This document shows positions 1-5,313 of a DNA stretch of 5,313 bases, one piece after another. The first letter of the stretch is position 1, and each line of letters begins with the position of its first letter. The DNA is taken from contig SKWP01000247.1 in assembly GCA_007128865.1 (NCBI GenBank), forward strand, positions 1 through 5,313. Direction: 5' to 3'. Under the pieces are notes generated by a model. That model had not been told where the DNA came from, did not search any database, and saw nothing but the letters and a program-made list of their open reading frames with translations. The stretch is from Paracoccaceae bacterium (GTDB lineage: Bacteria > Pseudomonadota > Alphaproteobacteria > Rhodobacterales > Rhodobacteraceae). A program made the position numbers and the translations under genes.

Positions 1-423
1 CGGCGCCGACAGCCCCACCGTGCCGGCATGGACCGAACCCTGCGGGCCGATGACGATGCCGCTGGAATTGGCAATGAACAGATCGCCCCCGACCGTGCCG
101 GCCTGCATCCCCCGCACCGCGCCTTCGATGCGGCTGGCCGGGCCGGTGACGATGTTCACGGTCCCCGCGGAACCCGCGGGAGCGTGGATGTTCACCGTCG
201 ATCCGGTGCCAGGGTTGAAGGCCGAAAAGCTGTTGATCCCGTAGCCACCCGACAGCGTGCCGGTGGTGATGTCGGTCACCCCGCCCGCGCCGGGGCTGGC
301 GGTCGTGGCGCTGCGGCCATCCGGCGCGATCTGCGCCAGGACCGAGGGTGCGGTCAGGGCGGTGGTGGCAAGGGCGGCGGCAGCGATCGAGAAACGGGCC
401 CGACGCGGGGCGTGAAACGACAT
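1..423 (-). CDS. Filamentous adhesin, LktA-like, two-partner-secretion N-terminus (partial)
   Basis: Reading leftwards from the ATG at 423-421, 141 codons stay open to the window edge; the C-terminus lies outside. Residues 1-30 look like a Sec signal peptide: basic n-region (PRRAR at 6-10), an Ala/Leu-rich core, and a VLA|Q cleavage site after residue 30. The mature protein starts QIAPDGRSATT, followed by VTDITTGT (49-56), GINSFSAFN (62-70) and TVNIHAP (76-82). The segment GGDLFIANSSGIVIGP (112-127) matches the 'N-x-x-G-[IV]-[IVF]-[FIV]-G' turn of TPS/haemagglutination-activity domains. This order is typical of leukotoxin LktA-family filamentous adhesins, which are exported across the outer membrane by a TpsB partner and fold as a beta-helix. 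No TpsB gene is visible here. This is the first ATG after an in-frame stop (TGA at 501-499), but no good Shine-Dalgarno precedes it. Substrate or receptor cannot be inferred. The family call is firm; the role is by analogy. Confidence 0.85.
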   Translation of the reverse strand, partial: MSFHAPRRARFSIAAAALATTALTAPSVLAQIAPDGRSATTASPGAGGVTDITTGTLSGGYGINSFSAFNPGTGSTVNIHAPAGSAGTVNIVTGPASRIEGAVRGMQAGTVGGDLFIANSSGIVIGPQGSVHAGTVGLSAP

Positions 424-446
424 CAAGATGATCCGGTCAATGACAC

Positions 447-460
447 GGCCCCGAGGGGCC
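447..460. repeat. Short inverted repeat in adhesin leader
   Basis: GGCCCC and GGGGCC are perfect 6-base arms around GA, lying 24 to 37 bases upstream of the adhesin ATG. As RNA the two central bases are too few for a loop, so the tip would open. It could be an operator or a small leader hairpin; in GC-rich DNA chance is a real alternative. Confidence 0.3.
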
Positions 461-516
461 TGCTGGGAAAACGCAGATGCGCCGCATAAGACGCCGGATC
501 ACCACCCCGACGCATA

Positions 517-528
517 CCCCATATGGGG
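517..528. promoter_or_regulatory. Perfect 12-bp palindrome CCCCATATGGGG, candidate operator
   Basis: The dyad is perfect over 12 bases, with an AT centre in a GC-rich background. It sits in the divergent spacer, 93 bases from the adhesin ATG and 111 from the regulator ATG. That position suits a dimeric transcription factor controlling one or both genes. LuxR-type HTH proteins usually bind dyads, so the adjacent regulator is a natural candidate, but nothing in the sequence proves it. I do not recognise it as the site of a named regulator. Confidence 0.4.
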
Positions 529-605
529 AATGGCCGGGGCTTTCCGGGCCGAAACCGCAGGCTTGCCAACCGGCCCGCGGCGGATCATGCTGGCGCTTTG
601 TGATA

Positions 606-624
606 CCGGCGTGCAGGACGCCGG
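606..624. promoter_or_regulatory. 7-bp inverted repeat just upstream of regulator start
   Basis: CCGGCGT and ACGCCGG are perfect 7-base arms around a 5-base loop (GCAGG), ending 15 bases before the ATG at 640. In the mRNA this would form a hairpin close to the ribosome landing site, where no good Shine-Dalgarno is visible. In DNA it could be an autoregulatory operator. Either role is inference. Confidence 0.35.
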
Positions 625-639
625 CCCCGGGTCTGGTAC

Positions 640-2424
640 ATGGCAAGGTTTCCGGTCGCCCGAAATCAGGGCGGGCAGTTGTTTCTGGACGTGATCGAAG
701 AGCTGTACGCCTGCCTCGTCGATCCCGAGCGCTATGTCGGGCTGATCGGTTCACTCGCGGCGCTGACCGATGCCGCCGCAGCCGGGCGCATCGATTGGGA
801 AGGTCATGTCCGACCCGTTCTGCAACGCCATGTGGCAACCGTCGAGGCGCTGATCGACAGCGGCGCATCCCCGGCCCTGTCGCGGTCGGACGCGGTGTCA
901 GCCGACCCGAACCGCCCGCGGGCCCTTGTGGCGCCCGACGGTCGCATCCTCGCCGCGAACGACCCCCTGATCGCGGCTTTCGGTGGCGCGCGGCCGGAAG
1001 GCATCGACGATCTGGAGCTTGACGCGGACGGATCGGCGCGGTTGCGTGCGCTTCTGGCGCGGTTGTCGAATGGCAACGGCAAGGCGCGCCCCCTGCCCGC
1101 ACTCGCCGGGGCGCTCCGGCTCTATCCCGCAGGGATGCGCGTGCCGCTGCTGATGGTGGCCAGCCCGCTGCGCGACCCCGAAGCCGGGGCCTGCCTGGTG
1201 CTGCAGGCGGCGGGATTCGCGCCCTCGGACCGGATGCTCGGCGTGCTGGCCGAGACCTTTGGCCTGACCGGCGCCGAGCTTCGGGTGACGGCGCTGCTGC
1301 TGGCCGGCCATGGGGTCGAGGCGATTGCACGGGCGCGCGGCAGCCGGCTCGATACCGTGCGGACGCAGATCAAGGCGATCCTGCGCAAGACCGACACGCA
1401 TGAGCGCAGCCAGTTCATGCGGCTTGCCGCCGCGCTGGCACCGTTCGATGCGCCGCACTGGCCATCCGCGCTGCCGGCGGGGCTGGCCCCGGACGGGCAT
1501 GTCGCCATCAGCGGCGGGCGCCGGCTGGCCTGGCGCATGTTCGGCGCCCGGCAGGGCCGACCGGTCCTGTTCGTGCACGGGATGCTGGATGGCTGGTCGC
1601 TGCCCGGCTTCTGGGAACGGCGGCTGACCGAGGCCGGTCTGACGTTGATCGTGCCGGCGCGGCCCGGTTTCGGCACATCGGACCCGACGCCCGCGGGGGC
1701 CGATCCGCTGCAGGAGGCGATCGGCTGGTCGCGTGCCCTGCTCGACCATCTCGGCATCGGCTGCTGCAGTCTCGTGGCCCAGGGCAGCGGCACCCCGGTC
1801 GGCTGGGCCATTGCCAGCGCGCATGGCGCCAGAATCTCCGCTCTGGTCATGATTGCCGGTCTGGTGCCCGGCCTGACCGGGCGCGCGCGGCCAGACCTGC
1901 CCGACTGGGGCGCAGCCCAGTCGGCGCTGGCACGCTGCGCCGCGCACAGCCCCGAGACCGCGCAGATCCTGCTGCGGCTCTGCGTGGCGCTGCTGGCCCG
2001 CGGCGGCCATCGCGCCTTTGCCCGCACCCTGTACGAGGCGAGCCCGCAGGACCGCGCCGTCTGCGCCGACCCGGAGCTTTTTGCCCATGTCGCGCGCGGG
2101 TACGACATCATGCGCGCACAGGGTCATGCCGCGATGGCAGGCGATGCGGCACTGGTGGCGCGCGACTGGTCGGCGCTTCCGGCTCAGGCCGCGCAGCAGG
2201 CGGTGCTGCTGCACGGCGATGCCGACACCGCCACCCCGCCCGCGGCGGTCGCGGATTTCGCTGCCCGCCGCCCGGGAACCGTGTTGCGCCTGCTGGCAGG
2301 CGCCGGCCAACTGCTGGGCTATCGCCGGCCCGATGCCCTGATCACGGCGCTGGTTGACCCTGCCGGCCCGATACGCTCGCCGGCAGGAAACCCGTCGCCT
2401 GACCGGCCGGTCGCTGCGCCCTGA
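640..2424 (+). CDS. PAS-like / LuxR-type HTH regulator with C-terminal alpha/beta-hydrolase domain
   Basis: A 594-aa protein with three regions. The N-terminus (about 13-80, FLDVIEELYACLVDPERY) is helical, and 94-192 looks PAS-like (ALVAPDGRILAAN at 95-107, then strands ending ACLVLQAAG). A LuxR/GerE-type helix-turn-helix spans about 209-262: LTGAELRVTALLLAG, then AIARARGSRLDTVRTQIKA as the recognition half. An alpha/beta-hydrolase fold fills about 290-575: VLFVHGMLDGW (309-319, the HG oxyanion-hole motif), GFGTSD, the elbow region LVAQGSGTP (378-386), HGDADTATPP (525-534, acid D529) and AGAGQLLGYRRPDAL near the end. The elbow is not a clean GxSxG and the usual His is Gln557, so catalysis is doubtful and a ligand-sensing role is possible. 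It is probably a cytoplasmic transcription factor. ATG 640 is the first start after an in-frame stop at 601-603, but it has a poor Shine-Dalgarno; GTG 691 is an alternative. It is divergent from the adhesin. Ligand and targets are unknown. Confidence 0.85.
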   Translation: MARFPVARNQGGQLFLDVIEELYACLVDPERYVGLIGSLAALTDAAAAGRIDWEGHVRPVLQRHVATVEALIDSGASPALSRSDAVSADPNRPRALVAPDGRILAANDPLIAAFGGARPEGIDDLELDADGSARLRALLARLSNGNGKARPLPALAGALRLYPAGMRVPLLMVASPLRDPEAGACLVLQAAGFAPSDRMLGVLAETFGLTGAELRVTALLLAGHGVEAIARARGSRLDTVRTQIKAILRKTDTHERSQFMRLAAALAPFDAPHWPSALPAGLAPDGHVAISGGRRLAWRMFGARQGRPVLFVHGMLDGWSLPGFWERRLTEAGLTLIVPARPGFGTSDPTPAGADPLQEAIGWSRALLDHLGIGCCSLVAQGSGTPVGWAIASAHGARISALVMIAGLVPGLTGRARPDLPDWGAAQSALARCAAHSPETAQILLRLCVALLARGGHRAFARTLYEASPQDRAVCADPELFAHVARGYDIMRAQGHAAMAGDAALVARDWSALPAQAAQQAVLLHGDADTATPPAAVADFAARRPGTVLRLLAGAGQLLGYRRPDALITALVDPAGPIRSPAGNPSPDRPVAAP

Positions 2425-2622
2425 CCTTCGCCGCGCCGCTTGCGCCAGCCCCCGCCGTCGGCGCCGGCAATGACCCCGAAACCCGCCTCCGGTAGAGCGA
2501 ACCCCCTGCGATTGCGGCCGGTTTCGCGATCTCGATTCCGCGGCATTCCGATTGTGTTGAGGTTCAGACAGATCTGATACCGGATCCGTTTGTTCAGTTC
2601 GGTCCACCAACGACCCTATTCC

Positions 2623-2701
2623 GCCCGTGCGCCAGCACGGGCAGCGCCCGCCCGCCCCCCAGGCGGGCGCTTCCGCGCCCACCTCGGGCGGCCGCCGCCC
2701 G
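2623..2701. repeat. Three tandem GC hairpins, possible terminator or REP-like element
   Basis: Three perfect inverted repeats stand side by side: GCCCGTGC/GCACGGGC (2623-2630 with 2635-2642, 4-base loop), AGCGCCCGCC/GGCGGGCGCT (2643-2652 with 2662-2671, 9-base loop), and CGGGCGG/CCGCCCG (2685-2691 with 2695-2701, 3-base loop). A rival pairing GGGCGC-TTCC-GCGCCC (2665-2680) would disrupt the second. No T-run follows on either strand. Lying between two convergent genes, it could end transcription from both sides, protect mRNA 3' ends, or be a repetitive extragenic palindrome. The stems are seen directly; the function is inferred. Confidence 0.5.
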
Positions 2702-2752
2702 TGCTTCCCGAACCGATCAAACGGATTTTGTATGAGACGTTGAGTTTTTGGC

Positions 2753-2798
2753 GGGGTTCTCCGTAACTCGTGTTGCGACATGAGAAAAGGAGAACCCC
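2753..2798 (+). promoter_or_regulatory. Long hairpin sequestering a Shine-Dalgarno before ATG 2799
   Basis: GGGGTTCTCC (2753-2762) and GGAGAACCCC (2789-2798) are perfect 10-base arms. Inside them CTCGTG (2767-2772) can pair with CATGAG (2779-2784) through one G-U pair, closing a 6-base loop, with GTAA and AAAA as an internal loop. The 3' arm holds most of the Shine-Dalgarno AAGGAG (2787-2792), six bases before ATG 2799, and the 5' arm supplies a perfect anti-Shine-Dalgarno. As RNA this would hide the ribosome site, as in thermometers and other translational switches. It matches no riboswitch class I know. A mobile-element end or a bidirectional terminator without a T-tract are alternatives. 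Confidence 0.45.
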
Positions 2799-2990
2799 AT
2801 GCACGGCCGCGCCCTGCGGTGGCCCTGGCGCAGGAAGCCGGCCGAGGAGTTTGTCAGCGACCGTCGGTCTGGTCGGCCCCGGCGGCCGACCCCGGTTTCG
2901 GGGCCGGGCGCGGAGGCGCCCCGCGGGCGGCCTGATAGCCGAAGACAAAGGCATCCACCGCCATGCCGATGCCGCTTTCGGGGGCGGTAG
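2799..2990 (+). CDS. Possible small or truncated gene behind the hairpin
   Basis: From ATG 2799 a frame of 63 codons runs to TAG 2988-2990. It has a strong Shine-Dalgarno (AAGGAG, six-base spacing), which is the main reason to list it. The first 21 or so residues (MHGRALRWPWRRKPAEEF...) have mixed composition. From about residue 20 the frame lies antisense to the holin-like gene's 3' end and becomes Arg/Pro/Gly-rich, as shadow frames do. It may be a genuine short basic peptide, the 5' remnant of a gene cut off by a rearrangement near 2854, or not translated at all. I recognise no family. Confidence 0.2.
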   Translation: MHGRALRWPWRRKPAEEFVSDRRSGRPRRPTPVSGPGAEAPRGRPDSRRQRHPPPCRCRFRGR

Positions 2991-3252
2991 CGGGCGTTTC
3001 GGGCAGCGGCTGCGGTGGCGCCTCGCGTCCGGCCAGGGCCAGCAGGATCATCCCGGTACCGCCATAGATGCCGGCCAGCACCGCCGCCGCCGCCAGCGGC
3101 CCGAAGGCATCGGCCAGCAGCAACCAGCCCGCCGCGGTCAGAAACCCGATCCCCACCGCCAGCAGCAGCGCACCGGCAACCATCATCGCCGCACGCCGGC
3201 CGGCCCGCTGCAGCCCCGCGCGCAGCCGGGCCTCGGCCAGGGGCGCCTTCAT
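2854..3252 (-). CDS. Small two-helix membrane protein, YqjE/phage-holin-like family
   Basis: A 132-aa protein read from ATG 3252-3250. A short basic amphipathic N-terminus (ARLRAGLQRAGRR) precedes two hydrophobic helices, about residues 22-47 (MMVAGALLLAVGIGFLTAAG...) and 50-74 (FGPLAAAAVLAGIYGGTGM...), joined by a tight turn. This is a helical hairpin in the inner membrane. The tail is Pro/Ala-rich with a hydrophobic patch, AVDAFVFGYQAARG (98-111). The layout matches proteins labelled 'phage holin family' or YqjE-like that accompany DUF883 proteins in proteobacteria; these are chromosomal membrane proteins of unclear role, and no phage gene is nearby. Its ATG overlaps the upstream gene's TGA (ATGA), so translation is probably coupled. 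Membrane topology is well supported; family assignment moderate; molecular function unknown. Confidence 0.75.
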   Translation of the reverse strand: MKAPLAEARLRAGLQRAGRRAAMMVAGALLLAVGIGFLTAAGWLLLADAFGPLAAAAVLAGIYGGTGMILLALAGREAPPQPLPETPATAPESGIGMAVDAFVFGYQAARGAPPRPAPKPGSAAGADQTDGR

Positions 3253-3581
3253 CCGCCTTTCCGCGCCGACATCATCAGCCCGACGAGAAACCCGAGCCCC
3301 GCAGCGATGCCCACCGCCATGGCAGGGCGTTCGCGGATCATCTCGTCGGCCTGTTCCATCGCGTCGCCGGCCTGACGATAGATGCGCCGGGCCTCCTGCT
3401 CGGCCATGCGGCCGACATGGTCGCGCGCCTCGCGCAGCCGCTCTGCCTGCTCTTCGGCACGCAGCCGTGCCAGCTCTCCCATCGTTTCGGCAATGCGCGA
3501 CAGATCGGCGCGCAAGGTCTCGATCTGCTGGGCCAGGTCTTCGGGCGTCGGGGGCGGGGGGGCATTCTTGCTGCCGGCCAT
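3249..3581 (-). CDS. DUF883 (ElaB/YgaM/YqjD-like) membrane-anchored protein
   Basis: A 110-aa protein. After a Pro-rich start (PPPPTP at 8-13), residues 14-80 form a long charged helix with coiled-coil character (DLAQQIETLRADLSRIAETM, then repeated Glu/Arg/Ala). A single C-terminal membrane segment follows, ERPAMAVGIAAGLGFLVGLM (84-103), ending SARKGG. The 'ERP-x-x-AVGIAAG-x-G-x-x-x-G' signature is diagnostic of DUF883. E. coli YqjD and ElaB are C-tail-anchored inner-membrane proteins that bind ribosomes in stationary phase and have been linked to stress tolerance; that role here is by homology only. The start is well fixed by AAGGAGG six bases before the ATG. It is the first gene of a two-gene operon with the holin-like protein, overlapping by ATGA at 3252-3249. 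Expected length for the family is about 100-110 aa, so it is intact. Confidence 0.85.
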   Translation of the reverse strand: MAGSKNAPPPPTPEDLAQQIETLRADLSRIAETMGELARLRAEEQAERLREARDHVGRMAEQEARRIYRQAGDAMEQADEMIRERPAMAVGIAAGLGFLVGLMMSARKGG

Positions 3582-3800
3582 GGGGTTCCTCCTTGGGTCG
3601 TGCGTCGGGGTCGCTTTGGCGACGCGTTTGCGAACCTACCACAATAGGGTGGGGTGCGACTTGATCCGGCGCAACCCTTGCCCGCAACCCGCCGGATTGG
3701 CCCTGTTCCTTGCCGGGGGCATGGTGTAGTCAGCAGCCAATCGTTGATCCCCGCCCGGCCTGCGCTTCCTGCCTGTCGGGCGCTGACGTAGGAGGTTCCG
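3582..3800. other. Divergent intergenic region between DUF883 operon and gcdH
   Basis: These 219 bases should hold both promoters. Both ends carry strong Shine-Dalgarno sites: AAGGAGG at 3594-3588 on the minus strand for DUF883, and AGGAGG at 3790-3795 for gcdH with a 5-base spacing. A dyad in the DUF883 leader can pair in two exclusive ways, GTCGC-TTTG-GCGAC (3610-3623) or GCGTCG-N12-CGACGC (3602-3625). For gcdH, TTGGCC (3698-3703) with CATGGT 17 bases on is a weak sigma-70-like candidate. No gene is supported here. Confidence 0.5.
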
Positions 3801-5033
<1,233 letters not shown>

Positions 5034-5209
5034 CCGTATCCGGCCTGATCCGGCATCCCGCTGAACGGGTCGGCAGGCGCCACGCAGCCGGCCCGGACGG
5101 CCCGCAATCGGTGATCTTCGACGAGGCCGAGAACCGGCTGCATGCGCAGAAGGCGATACTGCGCTGGTGTCTGGCGGGGGCCGCGGGCTGACCGGTTGTT
5201 CCTGGGGTT
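5034..5209. other. Spacer after gcdH with an unassigned open stretch
   Basis: These 176 bases lie between the convergent gcdH and the minus-strand gene ending at 5210. A plus-strand frame is open from 4979 to TGA 5189-5191. Its last part reads [20 protein letters not shown]..., which looks more protein-like than a random shadow, but it has no ATG and only GTG 5111 without a Shine-Dalgarno. It may be the 3' remnant of a lost gene. ATCCGGC occurs twice in direct repeat (5038-5044, 5048-5054). No T-tailed terminator is evident. Confidence 0.35.
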
Positions 5210-5313
5210 TCAGGCGATGGCTTTGGCGGCGTTTTCGAGGGCGTGCAGGAAGTCGGTTGCGGTGGATCGGGGGCTGAGCAGGTCGAACTGGCCGGGTTCG
5301 CGGGTCAGGATGA
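5210..5313 (-). CDS. C-terminal end of an unidentified protein (partial)
   Basis: On the minus strand, a frame entering from the window's right edge gives 33 complete codons and then TGA at 5212-5210. The residues begin ILTREPGQFDLLSPR and end ATDFLHALENAAKAIA. The composition (Asp, Glu, Leu and Ala, no Arg/Pro/Gly bias) and a helix-like tail suggest a real C-terminus, convergent with gcdH. The other two minus-strand frames look less protein-like: one has an early stop and the other is Arg/Pro-rich. The piece is too short for me to name a family. Confidence 0.55.
   Translation of the reverse strand, partial: ILTREPGQFDLLSPRSTATDFLHALENAAKAIA

Larger units (their letters stand above)
424..639. 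other. Divergent intergenic region between adhesin and LuxR/hydrolase regulator
   Basis: These 216 bases separate two genes transcribed away from each other, so both promoters should lie here. I see no convincing -35/-10 pair: TTGCCA at 563-568 with CATGCT 17 bases later is only a weak candidate. Three dyads stand out: GGCCCC-GA-GGGGCC at 447-460, CCCCATATGGGG at 517-528, and CCGGCGT-N5-ACGCCGG at 606-624. No open frame here looks coding. Confidence 0.6.
2425..2853. other. 429-bp gene-poor region between convergent genes
   Basis: This stretch lies between the ends of the regulator (plus) and the holin-like gene (minus). The first 120 bases hold nothing I can name. Bases 2545-2620 and 2705-2795 are visibly richer in A+T than the surroundings. 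Bases 2623-2701 carry three consecutive GC hairpins, and 2753-2798 a long hairpin in front of an ATG at 2799. Open frames here have the Arg/Pro/Gly-rich composition of antisense shadows, apart from the first codons after 2799. No classical intrinsic terminator with a T-run is seen, though two convergent genes must stop here. Confidence 0.6.

Noticed and set aside
28..489. Plus-strand open frame of about 150 codons over the adhesin
   Set aside because: It is Arg/Gly/Asp-rich and lacks any recognisable domain, while the minus-strand frame gives a signal peptide and a TPS domain.
2569..2588. Two adjacent 8-bp palindromes, CAGATCTG and CGGATCCG
   Set aside because: Each is short enough to occur by chance, and they do not form a joint dyad or line up with a promoter.
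898..2781. Minus-strand open frame of 627 codons opposite the regulator
   Set aside because: Gln/Arg/Gly-rich low-quality composition and no motif; the plus strand gives clear HTH and hydrolase landmarks. Long antisense frames are common in GC-rich genes.
2753..2798. Classical intrinsic terminator
   Set aside because: The stem is good, but no T-run follows on either strand; an ATG with a Shine-Dalgarno follows on the plus strand instead.
2770..3375. Plus-strand 201-codon frame across the DUF883/holin-like operon
   Set aside because: Arg/Pro/Gln-rich shadow; its ATG-like start lies inside the hairpin and the opposite strand holds two well-supported genes.
2854..3687. A single long minus-strand gene of 277 codons covering the holin-like region
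   Set aside because: The part upstream of 3252 is out of frame with DUF883 and Arg-rich. The real start is the ATG overlapping the DUF883 stop.
3698..3726. Sigma-70-type promoter for gcdH (TTGGCC-N17-CATGGT)
   Set aside because: The -10 matches the consensus at only three of six positions, so it is mentioned in the intergenic entry but not called as a feature.

Overview
The window is GC-rich (about two-thirds G+C by eye). Shine-Dalgarno sites are strong in front of the housekeeping-type genes. Gene content and codon use suggest an alphaproteobacterium, most likely Rhodobacteraceae (Paracoccus/Rhodobacter-like); this is inference, since there is no rRNA or other taxonomic marker. Nothing here is phage, CRISPR, tRNA or a complete mobile element.

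Layout. (1) Bases 1-423, minus strand: the 5' end of a secreted filamentous adhesin with a signal peptide and a two-partner-secretion domain of the LktA type, cut by the window edge. (2) 424-639: a divergent intergenic region with a 12-bp perfect palindrome and two further dyads. (3) 640-2424, plus: a 594-aa regulator combining a PAS-like region, a LuxR-type HTH and a C-terminal alpha/beta-hydrolase fold. Its nucleophile and histidine positions look substituted, so it may be a sensor pseudo-enzyme. (4) 2425-2853: 429 bases without a convincing gene, holding three tandem GC hairpins and a separate long hairpin that buries a Shine-Dalgarno directly before an ATG. (5) 3581-2854, minus: a two-gene operon for small inner-membrane proteins, a DUF883 (ElaB/YqjD-like) protein and a YqjE/holin-like two-helix protein, joined by an ATGA overlap. 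(6) 3801-5033, plus: glutaryl-CoA dehydrogenase, with all key active-site residues. (7) 5034-5313: a short spacer with an unassigned open stretch, then the last 33 codons of a convergent minus-strand gene.

The genes do not form one pathway. The adhesin and the LuxR/hydrolase regulator are divergent and share a promoter region, so the regulator might control the adhesin (inference). The DUF883/holin-like pair is probably a membrane or stress-related unit. GcdH works in lysine, tryptophan and aromatic catabolism and appears as a single gene here. The least explained parts are the structured 2623-2798 region and the degenerate hydrolase domain.
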